From Procambarus clarkii (lineage: Eukaryota; Arthropoda; Malacostraca; Decapoda; Cambaridae), in contig NC_091173.1 in NCBI RefSeq assembly GCF_040958095.1, positions 11,903,112 to 11,967,111 on the forward strand: a DNA stretch of 64,000 bases, given 5' to 3'. The stretch's first letter is position 1, and each line of letters begins with the position of its first letter. This document shows, in pieces, positions 46,932-58,253 of this stretch. Under the pieces are notes generated by a model. The model saw only the letters and a program-made list of their open reading frames with translations. It was not told where the DNA came from and did not search any database. The position numbers were made by a program, and so were the translations under genes.

Positions 46932-47145
46932 TTTTCTCGTGTCCTATTTACACCCTATTGTATTCATTCGTGTAGTCAATGTATCACATCCTATTTACAT
47001 CCAATTGTGTTTCATTCGTGTAGCCTATGTATCACGCCCTATTTACACCCAATTGGTTCATATAGCCTATGTATCTCACCCCTATTTACACCCAATTGTA
47101 TTTCATTCGTGTAGCCTATGTATCTCACCTTAGATACACCCCAAT
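46932..47145. repeat. About 48-bp minisatellite, 4-5 copies
   Basis: The unit contains CCTATTTACACCCAATTGT, TTCATTCGTGTAGCC and TATGTATC. Copies vary in length. Confidence 0.85.
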
Positions 47146-47394
47146 TGTGTTCACACGCACAGCCAGTGTTTCAGAGTTTCTTGGCTTACAATGAGTTAGT
47201 GAAATAGTTTGCCACAAGACTGGTCGTTGAATTAAGAGGACTCGCCTACGAGAACGGGGTAGTGTCAGATCGTACATATGACGGTTTTTCAAAGTATGTT
47301 TTCTGATTGTCAAAACCGTATATATCGTTAGGTTAATATGTATTAGCTAAGTTAGGCTCGGCTAGGTTAGTTTGGGTTGTGTTAGCTTAGGTAA

Positions 47395-47575
47395 AGTTAG
47401 ATATGTTTTAAAATCTGTTGGGGAAATGCAAATCAATCTTGTGCATGATGTTTGGTATCAAAGAGAACTAGTCCTCACCACGCTTGAGACATTGAAAATA
47501 GGCGACATGATTGCGACATATAAGATTCTCAGATACAATAATAAAGTGGATATACAAATAACATATACAATAGGC
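47395..47575 (+). mobile_element. Faint LINE remnant
   Basis: LETLKIGDMIATYKILRYNN resembles the LE(D)[13 protein letters not shown] motif of the CR1/L2-like family. The rest has decayed. Confidence 0.4.
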
Positions 47576-47766
47576 TGAGAGAGTTTGGTTGGAAACAAAC
47601 ACTCACGCGAGTGAATTGTTGGCGTCAAGAAGCTAAATATTTGTTTTTGCTATTAAGATAAAGGCTAATTTTATCAATATGGTGTTAAAGCAGGGCTAAT
47701 GGCATCTCCCTTCAGAAGCTCACTCGGAATAAATTATGTTTATAATTTGAAAAAAAAAAAATGTTC

Positions 47767-47838
47767 GGGCCTGTCCGGGATTTGAACCCGGGACCTCCTG
47801 CACCCAAAGCAGGAATCATACCCCTAGACCAACAGGCC
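47767..47838 (-). tRNA. tRNA-Pro (anticodon TGG)
   Basis: 72-bp full cloverleaf: acceptor GGCCTGT/ACAGGCC, discriminator C, anticodon stem CCTGC/GCAGG with loop TTTGGGT, T arm CCGGG-TTCAAAT-CCCGG. A run of at least ten T follows on the coding strand as Pol III terminator. Confidence 0.96.
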
Positions 47839-47913
47839 GCTGGAGGATATGATTCGGTTTTTACAATGCTCTTTACTACCACTGAACAAGATTCAGTTGG
47901 AAAAAATGTTTCC

Positions 47914-47985
47914 GGGCCTGTCCGGGAGTTGAACCCGGGACCTCTCGCACCCTAAGCGAGAATCATACCCCTAGACCAACAGGCC
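47914..47985 (-). tRNA. tRNA-Pro (anticodon AGG)
   Basis: 72 bp; anticodon stem CTCGC/GCGAG with loop TTAGGGT (A34 read as inosine), T arm CCGGG-TTCAACT-CCCGG. A six-T terminator follows. 75 bp from the TGG gene. Confidence 0.96.
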
Positions 47986-48065
47986 GCTGCTAGAAACTGC
48001 TTTGTCAGTTATACAAAAGTTTCTCATCTACAAATAAGAAGTGGTAGTTCGAAATAAAAATTGAG

Positions 48066-48146
48066 CTAGGGGTTCATCTGAGGATTTGAACCCGGGACCT
48101 ACGCATAGAAGCAGGAACCAAACCCCCTAGACAAATCCCAAGCTCG
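48066..48146 (-). pseudogene. tRNA-Pro-like pseudogene
   Basis: Keeps TCTAGGGG, CCTGC and GGTCCCGGGTTCAAATCC of the proline genes, but the T stem and acceptor stem no longer pair well and the anticodon region reads TTCTATGC. A decayed copy. Confidence 0.7.
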
Positions 48147-48419
48147 GTCTTAATAAGTAGTTATATTGTTTTCTTTATCGTCTTTATACTAGTATTAAGA
48201 CTTACCTTTTGCCGGGTGCAGGTATAATGGCTGATCAATTAAAACACTCGGTTTATTATCACAATAAAGCCTGTCGGATTAACTGACAACTTAAGAGAAC
48301 TTTGTTAATGATGAATACCTGCGTGTTGTCAAGTGACAGCTGTGTGGAGGGCCCCCCCACCCCCCGTGGTGAGCCCCACCACCACCCCCCGTGGTGAGAA
48401 ACTATGCCACCTCTGCCAA

Positions 48420-48600
48420 GTTTTATTTATTTATTTATTTATATACAAGAAGATACACTGGGTTTGTGAGAATACATAGCATAGTACAGTATTTACTATG
48501 TAAAGCCACTAGTACGCGCAGCGTTTCGGGCAGGTCCTTAATCTAACAGATAATTTTAAGTAGGTAAATTCTATCAGAATTAATAAAATGATAAAATTAA
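48420..48600 (-). mobile_element. Retroposon 3' end with (TTTA)n complement tail
   Basis: Inverse copy of 32262-32430: CTGGGTTTGTGAGAATACAT and GGGCAGGTCCTTAATCTAAC are shared. Confidence 0.7.
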
Positions 48601-50400
48601 TAAAGTGACCAAGATCTATGGAGCTCCCTCCGCTCCATAGTTCTTCATTCTGGAATATGATTTCATATTGCTCATGTGCATTAGAAGATTCACCACACCC
48701 TACATAAAACTACACCGTATTTTACGAGTGCTATATTTTAATAACTCAAGAACACGCACGTACAGAGGTTCCGTATCCCAACATCAGTAATATACCGAAC
48801 ACCCTGGTCGTGAGTGTGTGTTTGTTTACATCCTTTTGAATTGTATATTACGAGCGAACCAATCAACGCGTGGTGATGAAGAGGAGGCCTATCTCTCTCC
48901 TGATCTGCACTGAGGGCATTCAAGCGAGCGGCGCCTCCGGGCCCCAGGGGAATGAATATCTATACCGTGTTTACCTCCCTGCCCGGTGACACAGCGACGA
49001 CTCCTATTAACTCTTTCATTATTTACCTTGTTGAAACTAGATGATGAAGTCTCGACGTGCTACCCTGTGTTTGTATATGCTGCCTGGTAGACCACAGAGT
49101 TGGCCAGGTGTTTCAATAGATGGTCTCACGTGCCGTATGACTGCATGGGGCCCTGTATTGGTTTGGGAGCCCAACGTTGGTATTGTGTAGTGGTGTGCGT
49201 TTGTGCATGCGCTAATATTTTGTTTTTGGTATATAATATTTCATTGTGTCCGGGGACAGGTAGCCAGTTTATACATGCATGTTAGGCTTATATCGATTAC
49301 AGTGAATCACAGTGTCAAGACAGTGACAGTAATCTTGACAAGACACAGTCAAGACAAGAAGACAGTGACAGACTGGCTATCACTGTCTTTCCCCATGTGT
49401 CTGAGTCATCCACACCTCCACCCACACCTTGTCCTCAGGAGTCCAACTCCACACCTGCACATTCCCCCTCTTTAATATTCCTATTGTCCACCTGTTATTG
49501 AGAGGCGCCTTTGTGACCCGAGGGGTCAGACCCTCCCCCAAGACTCGCCTCCTACAAGGTAAACAATGAATACATTGATGCTTATGTTTGTTTCACTTGG
49601 GCCACTTGGACAATGTACTCTTATGGTCTCAGAGGGTTAGAGAGCGGCAGGCGAAGAGAAAAGTTTGGAAATGGGAAATATTGGGTGAGTTAAGACGAGG
49701 AGGCGGGCTGTCCGCCTTGCTGACACGATGTGTGTGTGTGTTGGCGGCTATGTTGGCTGCTTACTCTCTGTTGTGAGGGAGCTGGGAGTCTGTGTGAGGT
49801 TCTTCACCCACGTCCCCAGAAGACAACCAATCCCCCACACAATCAACCAACCAATCCCCGGCAATCAACCAAAAAAAAAAAACTCATCCCCGGCAATCAA
49901 CCACTCAGTCCTCACTAACCCCTCCCAAACAACCAACCAACCAACCACGCAAATCAATCAACTAACTAACCATCTGCCACCATCCTTCCTACCACCACCA
50001 CCACCACCACCACCAACAACAACCTACCACCACCCACCAGCCATACCACAACACAACTGACATGAGGTGGCAGAAGTTTTCCTGGACCCGGTAATCAAGT
50101 TGAGCAAATTTAGGGCTGGCAGGAACAGAGCGTGATTAAAGGTGGGATGTTGTCCGCCTCCCCGACCCTCTCTCTCACGCTCCAGACCTCTCCGAGGGCC
50201 CCCACTAGCTCGACGCAGTGGGAACGAGATCGACCACTCCATCACAAATGCAACGTGTTGGTAAAGCACCCCCTATATTGACGTTTTCCGTGAATAATGG
50301 CGTCGGTAGGCTGTATAGGTGGGTTCTTTGGGTGTGAATGGTTCTAGTTATGCAAAATGGTTGGATGTAAGTCCTGGGAAGAGGAGGAGTGTTTTAAGAG
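48601..50400. other. Intergenic region, no gene proven
   Basis: 48780-49020 is CpG-richer with a CCAAT-type AACCAATCAA, possibly regulatory. 49290-49380 has imperfect CAGTGACAG repetition. 49820-50040 is a CCAACCAA/CACCAC simple-sequence region. No exon stands out. Confidence 0.4.
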
Positions 50401-50414
50401 CCCTCGGTCCAGGG

Positions 50415-50478
50415 CTCTCAAGAAGCACCCTTCTTGAGAGGGCTCTCAAGGGCTCTCAAGAAGAGCCCTTCTTGAGAG
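50415..50478. repeat. Two tandem hairpins
   Basis: CTCTCAAGAA and TTCTTGAGAG pair around a 6-base loop at 50415-50440 and again at 50453-50478. Confidence 0.8.
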
Positions 50479-50769
50479 TCATACTTACCCACATCCAGCA
50501 TGAAGGACCTGTTAGGGAGTATTATACCTTAGGATGTAAATACATTTGTGTATTATTTTGGTTAAATTTGAGGACGTCTACACCTGGGCAACGCCTCACC
50601 ATATTCTACATTGTACGTATAATGTGAAGCAAATTTGTAGTCACATTCCTCCTGCCTCCGAAGATGTTGTTGAGAGCTTCAGCGAAATTTGTTCGTTAGC
50701 AATACGTGTCAAGACAATTCAAATAACATAGTGAACTTTTGGAGTTAGTTTCAACTTAAGAAGTGATCA

Positions 50770-51165
50770 AGAACGTCTATATATATATAAATTAGAATGT
50801 TTATCTGTTTGATGGAGGGTGGAGGCCCGACGCTTGAGGTTACCCTCACCCAACTTTCTAAGATGGAACATGTTGGGTAGGGGAGTGTCATAGGCCAGTC
50901 GGTTTCGGCCTAAGCTAAGTGTTTAAAGAAATATTAACATTTATATTGACACATGCGATTGTTATGAATTAAATTCTGAAATAATGGTTGTGCTTCCCCT
51001 AGAATTGTTTGGCGTTTCAGTGTTTTGTAACTAATTTTGTTGAAAGAGTGGGAGGAAGGGGGAGAAAAGTGAGGTGGACGAGGGGAGAAAGAGAAAGTGA
51101 CGAGGGCACGAAGTGGGGGAAGAGACCCGGGAGCCGCCGGGTATTTCTTCTAGTATGAAATATAA
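50770..51165 (+). mobile_element. Dispersed element, short copy
   Basis: AGAATGTTTATCTGTTTGAT, CACCCAACTTTCTAAGATGG and the end GACCCGGGAGCCGCCGGGTA match the 38385-39185 element with an internal deletion. Confidence 0.6.
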
Positions 51166-51224
51166 ATAATTTTTGTGCAAGAATTGAAGACATCCGCTAC
51201 ATGTAACTCTCGGCATGTAGCGGT

Positions 51225-51712
51225 TGTGTGTGTGTTATGGGGGTCCATGTGGTGTTGTGTGTGTGTTAGTGGGTCCATGTGGTGTTGTGTGTGTGTTAGG
51301 GGGGTCCATGTGGTGTTGTGTGTGTGTGTTAGTGGGTCCATGTGGTGTTGTGTGTGTGTGTTAGTGGGTCCATGTGGTGTTGTGTGTGTGTGTTAGTGGG
51401 TCCATGTGGTGTTGTGTGTGTGTGTTAGGGGGTCCATGTGGTGTTGTGTGTGTGTGTTAGTGGGTCCATGTGGTGTTGTGTGTGTGTGTTAGTGGGTCCA
51501 TGTGGTGTTGTGTGTGTGTGTTAGGGGGGGTCCATGTGGTGTTGTGTGTGTGTGTTAGGGGGGTCCATGTGGTGGTGTGTGTGTGTGTTAGTGGGTCCAT
51601 GTGGTGTTGTGTGTGTGTGCTAGGGGGCGCCAAGGGGGTGTTGTGTTAGGGGGGGCGCCAAGGGGGTGTTGTGTTAGGGGGGCGCCAAGGGGGTGTTGTG
51701 TTAGGGGGGGCC
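51225..51712. repeat. About 30-bp GT-rich minisatellite, about 16 copies
   Basis: The unit contains GGGTCCATGTGGTGTTGTG followed by a (GT)n run of varying length. The last copies change to GGGCGCCAAGGGGGTGTTGT. Confidence 0.95.
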
Positions 51713-51881
51713 ACAAATGATAATGAAGGAAGCGTTATATCTGTAATCACTGTACACCTTAAGGAAGCCATTGTATCCCACTGGCTCACTTCTGCTTATT
51801 TAGGTTTGAGGTTATTTGTACGTTCGTAAACTTACTTACCTGTAAGCGTTCCAACTCATGCTCCTGGGCCCCGCCTCGCTG

Positions 51882-52050
51882 GTCAGCCCGTCCTCCTAAG
51901 GTTTCTCAACGTCAAGAAAACGATCAGTGTAAAGTGTCCTCTTCAAATCTACCAGAGGACCCGAAACAGAACACGGAACAGTACGTCACTTTCACCAGCC
52001 GCTTCCATTTTCTAGTACGACCATTCGTGGCCTCGTGTAACGCATACGAG
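51882..52050 (+). repeat. Dispersed repeat, copy 2 (GTCCTCCTAAGGTTT type)
   Basis: Aligns in order with 34905-35065: CGTCCTCCTAAGGTTTCTCA, CTACCAGAGGACC, ACAGTACGTCACTTTCAC and TTTCTAGTACGACCATTCGT. Confidence 0.65.
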
Positions 52051-52267
52051 CGAAAAGCGACGTTCTCTGAAGGAGGAACGGGTTAATTGCGCTGGTATAG
52101 TTTTCTTGGGGCAGCTTCTCCGTTTTCTTTGAACAGCATAGTGCGTCGTATCTAATTTGTAACTCTGTACGGAGTTTGTCTCCTTCTTATTAAGTTCATT
52201 TTGGTTCGTTATTATCTGGGTTAGTGTTTCGAATGGCCCAGTTTGTATCTACAGTTTATCACGCACC

Positions 52268-52273
52268 TTTATT
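52268..52273 (-). terminator. Polyadenylation signal AATAAA (candidate)
   Basis: AATAAA on the minus strand, about 230 bp past the stop of the membrane-protein frame. A possible splice donor CTCAAG|GTGAGA lies between them at 52472. Confidence 0.4.
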
Positions 52274-52498
52274 TTCGCCTTTTGCAAACTATCATTGTAA
52301 AGTGGATCTATGCCTGTCGGTACCCTGTATGTAGTGATCATGTCCCATATAGTTATTTTCTTATCGCGTGTTCATTGGCTTATTTTGGTATAGAATGGAT
52401 TGAAATAGGAGGAAGAGAGGAAGCTTTTTACCATATAGTATCGCCTGACGATCCTTATATAGATTCTCACCTTGAGCACGACACCGAGTACAGCGTCG

Positions 52499-52825
52499 TT
52501 AACAACATTTGGCGTCAAGGAACTCGTTGTCCTCCTCGAGAACGACCTCGACCGACTCGGGGACATCCTTGGCGTCGTCTCCCGCCTCCGGGGCCTTGTA
52601 GCAAATCTCTGCGTTTGTGTGAGCCTCCATTTTCCTCCTGAGGTGGAGCCAGTAGCAGCGGCAGCAGACAATACCCGCTACCAGGTAGCAGAGGGAGAAG
52701 AGAGCCCCCGCAAGGTAGAGGAAGCTCTCCCATCCCATGCCCCCTTCGAGGGGGTCGTCACCCGCAGTCAGGGTCCCGTCGGTGATGTTTTGCCGCGCCC
52801 TATCAGCGCCAGAGCCCTCGCCCAT
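52499..52825 (-). CDS. Small single-pass membrane protein, family not recognised
   Basis: 108 residues from an ATG in strong context (CAGCATGGG) to TAA. There is no signal peptide. The N-terminal 33 residues are polar, with a sequon (N13-I-T). One membrane segment lies at about residues 34-60 (FLYLAGALFSLCYLVAGIV, then CCRCYWL). It is followed by LRRK, so positive-inside predicts N-out/C-in. The cytosolic tail is acidic (residues 77-104, including VEVVLEEDNEF) and ends DAKCC. Cysteines beside the membrane could be acylated. Codons strongly prefer G/C in third position, unlike the surrounding DNA, which is the main reason to believe it. It may be a whole gene or a terminal exon: CACCACAG just upstream of the ATG could be an acceptor. 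A 29-bp minisatellite starts 157 bp upstream. Confidence 0.65.
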   Translation of the reverse strand: MGEGSGADRARQNITDGTLTAGDDPLEGGMGWESFLYLAGALFSLCYLVAGIVCCRCYWLHLRRKMEAHTNAEICYKAPEAGDDAKDVPESVEVVLEEDNEFLDAKCC

Positions 52826-52981
52826 GCTGGTCTGTGGTGACCCCCGTTTTGAACTCTGTCGTTGGTGAAGTAATGTCACGCTCAAAACGACCGTCAACTT
52901 TAGTTAATCACTTTTGGGTTTTTTCCTTGTCATTTTGGCTGGTTTTTGGTTAATACTTGGATGGTTGGAGAGGCAGTGTTG

Positions 52982-54050
52982 AGCACTCCTAGGGTGTGGG
53001 TGGTGGCACTCCTAGGGTGTAGGTGGTGGCACTCCCTGTGTGTAGGTGGTGGCACTCCTAGGGTGTGGGTGTAGGTGGTGGCACTCCTAGGGTGTAGGTG
53101 GTGGCACTCCTAGGGTGTAGGTGGTGGCACTCCCTGTGTGTAGGTGGTGGCACTCCTAGGGTGGGGTGTGGGTGGTGGCACTCCTAGGGTGTGGGTGTAG
53201 GTGGTAGCACTCCTAGGGTGTGGGTGTAGGTGGTGGCACTCCTAGGGTGTGGGTGTAGGTGGTGGCACTCCTAGGGTGTGGGTGTAGGTGGTGGCACTCC
53301 TAGGGTGTGGGTGTAGGTGGTGGCACTCCTAGGGTGTGGGTGTAGGTGGTGGCACTCCTAGGGTGTGGGTGTAAGTGGTGGCACTCCTAGGGTGTGGGTG
53401 TAGGTGGTGGCACTCCTAGGTATGGGTGTAGGTGGTGGCACTCCTAGGGTTTGGGTGTAGGTGGTGGCACTCCTAGTGTTTGGGTGTAGGTGGTGGCACT
53501 CCTAGGGTGTGGGTGTAGGTGGTGGCACTCCTAGGGTGTGGGTGTAGACGGTAGCACTCCTAGGGTGGAGGTGGTGGCACTCCTAGGGTGTGGGTGTAGA
53601 CGGTGGCACTCCTAGGGTGTAGGTGGTGGCACTCCTGGGGTGTGGGTGTAGATGGTGGCACTCCTGGGGTGTGGGTGTAGACGGTCACACTCCCAGGGTG
53701 TGGGTGTAGACGCTGGCACTCCCAGAGTGTGGGTGTAGACGCTGGCACTCCCAGGGTGTGGGTGTAGACGCTGGCACTCCCAGAGTGTGGGTGTAGACGG
53801 TGGTACTCCCAGAGTGTGGGTGTAGACGCTGGCACTCCTAGGGTGTAGACGTTGGCACTCCCAGGGTGTGGGTGTAGACGCTGGCACTCCCAGAGTGTGG
53901 GTGTAGACGCTGGCACTCCTAGGGTGTAGACGTTGGCACTCCCAGGGTGTGGGTGTAGACGCTGGCACTCCCAGAGTGTGGGTGTAGACGCTGGCACTCC
54001 TAGGGTGTAGACGCTGGCACTCCCAGGGTGTGGGTGTAGACGGTGGCACT
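52982..54050. repeat. 29-bp G-rich minisatellite, about 37 copies
   Basis: The unit contains GGTGGCACTCCTAGGGTGTG and then GGTGTAGGT. Two blocks: GTAGGTGGTGG units to about 53540, then GTAGACGCTGG units with CTCCCAGAGTG. Shorter 20-bp units lack one GTGTGGGT. Lies upstream of the membrane-protein frame. Confidence 0.96.
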
Positions 54051-54402
54051 CTGACGGTGGTGAGGAAGACACTAAATAGTACGCCAGGCAGGGGACAAAA
54101 TAGGGAACGCGCCTAGTCGCGCGCAAACCTCCCACCTCTCTCCCTCCCTCCCTCCCTATCCTTCCTCCTCTCTTTCAGTACCTTCTGCCTCCCTCTCTTC
54201 CTCCACCCCCCCACCCACCCCTCCACTTTCTCCCTACCCCTCCTTATTTCCCCCGTACTTTCCCCTGGCAGTACTCCTCAAACCAGCAGAAATAATTCTT
54301 CAAACTTTCATTAAAGGACAACGTGAAACCCCAACACTGGCAACTATATTTAAAATAAACCTTACTATCTCGTCTAGACACCATTTGGTCACCATTTGGT
54401 CT

Positions 54403-54565
54403 GGGAGACATCTCCCGTCACGCAGGGTGCAGTTGCGCCTCCACAGATCTCCAGTATCATCTTTTGATACTGGTAATGGCTCAAAAGGGCCACCACTTAC
54501 GGGCTATTCATGCCCGTGCCACCTCTTGGGTGGCTTAATCTTCATCAATCATCAATCAATCAATC
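54403..54565 (+). mobile_element. SINE (family C) with (ATCA)n tail
   Basis: Close to the 28306 copy. CATCAATCATCAATCAATCA tail. A useful pair for dating. Confidence 0.8.
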
Positions 54566-54875
54566 TCGTCTAGAACAAAAGCTGGCGTCGCCTTTCGCTA
54601 GGCTGCCACCTGTACGCGCCTCACTGAACCCGTACGTTTATTCCCAACAAATATTAACGACGTAACTGCAACGTTATTCCGTCTCAACGTATTTGTGAAC
54701 GTCTCCACAACGAACGGTTGGGGATGAGGCCACTTGGGCCATTTGACTCTGGAATATCAAGCGTAAGTAGAATTGTCACGGTAGATTCTATATTTTAACA
54801 TTAAATTGATGGCGGTGTGTCCACAGGGACGTTCGTCAATAGGGATTCCACGTCTAAGAGACGCTACCATACCGT

Positions 54876-54943
54876 CAAGTTTAGTGGTCTTCACTACGTC
54901 GACCACTATACTTGGTCGTCGACGTACTAGACCACTAAACTTG
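54876..54943. repeat. 68-bp palindromic sequence
   Basis: Outer arms CAAGTTTAGTGGTCT and AGACCACTAAACTTG are perfect. Inner arms ACGTCGAC and GTCGACGT are perfect. Only the 5-bp, 3-bp and central spacers are unpaired. Confidence 0.9.
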
Positions 54944-55077
54944 GTCAGTCGTCCGGTCGGTGTCGGGTAAATGTAGTATTTACTGACGCCTTTTGTCGCG
55001 TGTTGTGACGCCGCGGCGCAGTGTGCTGGGTATGTGCTAAACCGGTGTCCATTGGCGGCATTATTGAGTCATCTATG

Positions 55078-55283
55078 GAAGGGAGGGAGGATTGGGAAGG
55101 AGGGAAGATTGGGAAGGAGGGAGGATTGGTAGGGATGGAAGATTGGGAAAGAGAGAGGGTTGATTGGGAGGGAGCGATGGAGGATTGGGAAGAAACGATT
55201 GGGAGACGTTTGAAAGAGAGCGATGGAGGGGGGCGGGGGTTGGGAAGGAGGGATGGAGGCAGGATTGGGGGAGGGAGGACACA

Positions 55284-55284
<1 letters not shown>
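55078..55284. repeat. Degenerate purine-rich tandem repeat
   Basis: GGGAGGATTGGGAAGGAGGG-like units of about 20-30 bp with variable spacing, running up to the (CA)n tract. Confidence 0.75.

Positions 55285-55357
<73 letters not shown>
55285..55357. repeat. (CA)n microsatellite
   Basis: About 36 CA units. Confidence 0.97.
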
Positions 55358-55360
<3 letters not shown>

Positions 55361-55459
55361 TGGTTTCGAACCCCGTCCCTTCTAAACACGACACAGGAGC
55401 TCAACCCCTCAGCCACTAGTAGCACATAATAAAGTGATCGAATTCTCCCGATTAATTTA

Positions 55460-55797
55460 TCCAATGAAGACAGAAGAAAAAGAGGTGATATGATCACTAC
55501 ATACAAAATAGTAACAGGAATTGATAAAATCGACAGGGAAGATTTCCTGAGACCTGGCACTTCAAGAACAAGAGGTCATAGATTTAAACTAGCTAAACAC
55601 AGATGCCGAAGAAATATAAGAAAATTCACCTTCGCAAATAGAGTGGTAGACGGTTGGAACAAGTTAAGTGAGAAGGTGGTGGAGGCCAAGACCGTCAGTA
55701 GTTTCAAAGCGTTATATGGCAAAGAGTGCTGGGAAGACGGGACACCACGAGCGTAGCTCTCATCCTGTAACTACACTTAGGTAATTACACACAAGGG
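55460..55797 (+). mobile_element. LINE C-terminal region (CR1/L2-like), open frame
   Basis: [60 protein letters not shown], then [16 protein letters not shown] and a stop, with the 3' tail TAACTACACTTAGGTAATTAC. This copy keeps the frame intact to its natural end; the inverse copy is at 35735. Confidence 0.9.
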
Positions 55798-56085
55798 GCA
55801 CACGCACTAGGGGACACAGGTGGAAACTGAGTGCCCAAATGAGCCACAGAGATATTAGAAAGAACTTTTTTAGTGTCAGAGTGGTTGACAAATGGAATGC
55901 ATTAGGAAGTGATGTGGTGGAGGCTGACTCCATACACAGTTTCAAGTGTAGATATGATAAAGCCCAGTAGGCTCAGGACCCTATACACCTGTTGATTGAC
56001 GGTTGAGAGGCGGGACCAAAGAGCCAGACCTCAACCCCCGCAAGCACAACTAGGTGAGTTCAACTAGGTAAGTACACACACACAT
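55798..56085 (+). mobile_element. Second LINE 3' end, different subfamily
   Basis: Encodes a RWKLSAQMSHRDIRKNFF and VVDKWNALGSDVVEADSIHS tail, then the 3' UTR GTTGATTGACGGTTGAGAGG and the end AACTAGGTAAGTACACACAC. It starts where the previous LINE tail stops. Confidence 0.85.
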
Positions 56086-57281
<1,196 letters not shown>

Positions 57282-57353
57282 GGGCCTGTCCGGGATTTGA
57301 ACCCGGGACCTCCTGCACCCAAAGCAGGAATCATACCCCTAGACCAACAGGCC
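57282..57353 (-). tRNA. tRNA-Pro (anticodon TGG)
   Basis: 72 bp, identical by eye to the 47767 gene. A T5 terminator follows on the coding strand. Confidence 0.96.
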
Positions 57354-57433
57354 GCTATGAACTTATGTTCAGTTTAGTGAATTTGTTCTAATTTTTTTTT
57401 AAGAGTAAGGTTTCTAAGGAGAAAATGATATGA

Positions 57434-57505
57434 GGGCCTGTCCGGGAGTTGAACCCGGGACCTCTCGCACCCTAAGCGAGAATCATACCCCTAGACCAAC
57501 AGGCC
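57434..57505 (-). tRNA. tRNA-Pro (anticodon AGG)
   Basis: 72 bp, identical by eye to the 47914 gene. T4 terminator. 80 bp from the TGG gene, repeating the TGG-AGG pairing seen at 47.8 kb. Confidence 0.96.
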
Positions 57506-57595
57506 ACTGAAGAGCTAGGGTTCATTAAAGGTTCACTATTTTACCGCCCCGCGGATCAAGAGATGGATGATAGCCCTTGATTTTAAAATAGCCAC

Positions 57596-57667
57596 GGGCC
57601 TGTCCGGGAGTTGAACCCGGGACCTCTCGCACCCGAAGCGAGAATCATACCCCTAGACCAACAGGCC
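57596..57667 (-). tRNA. tRNA-Pro (anticodon CGG)
   Basis: 72 bp; anticodon loop TTCGGGT in stem CTCGC/GCGAG. T4 terminator. Its right flank (GCTGGTGATGAGCAGG) is the start of the duplicated block. Confidence 0.96.
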
Positions 57668-57760
57668 GCTGGTGATGAGCAGGTTAATACATTAAGTGCA
57701 TCTTTCATTTTTCCACAACTATCAAGCTGAACCCCGGCTCAGAGAACTCAAAATACACTC

Positions 57761-57832
57761 GGGCCTGTCCGGGAGTTGAACCCGGGACCTCTCGCACCCG
57801 AAGCGAGAATCATACCCCTAGACCAACAGGCC
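57761..57832 (-). tRNA. tRNA-Pro (anticodon CGG)
   Basis: 72 bp, full cloverleaf. T4 terminator. In duplication copy 1; counterpart at 59556. Confidence 0.96.
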
Positions 57833-57916
57833 ACACAATCTCTGGACTCTGTATACATTTTATAAACACTCTCACGTATTTCTACACGAAACAAATTCCA
57901 CTTCAAAACGCATACC

Positions 57917-57988
57917 GGGCCTGTCCGGGAGTTGAACCCGGGACCTCTCGCACCCTAAGCGAGAATCATACCCCTAGACCAACAGGCC
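57917..57988 (-). tRNA. tRNA-Pro (anticodon AGG)
   Basis: 72 bp, full cloverleaf. T4 terminator. Counterpart at 59712. Confidence 0.96.
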
Positions 57989-58253
57989 GCTGGAGGACGA
58001 GGTGCATTTCAGTGATGATAGTTTTCTGTTCAAGACCACATGAGTTTCCCCTGGGTATTTTATGACCTTATATTGTCAGTTTGGTCATTGAGTTTGTGTG
58101 ATATTGACTTCGTCCGATTGTTGACCAATTTAACACTCGCTATATTGACATGCGGGATTGTTCGGTCATGCGTATGGACATTCACTCTTTGATGATTAGT
58201 GATTTTGGCCAGGTATTGATTGACACAGTTGATGACCTTGTATTATCAATCAC

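Noticed and set aside
53560-54135. 191-residue minus-strand frame of VYTHTLGVPASTPT-type repeats
   Set aside because: It follows the 29-bp minisatellite, with other frames also open. No start context or splice support.
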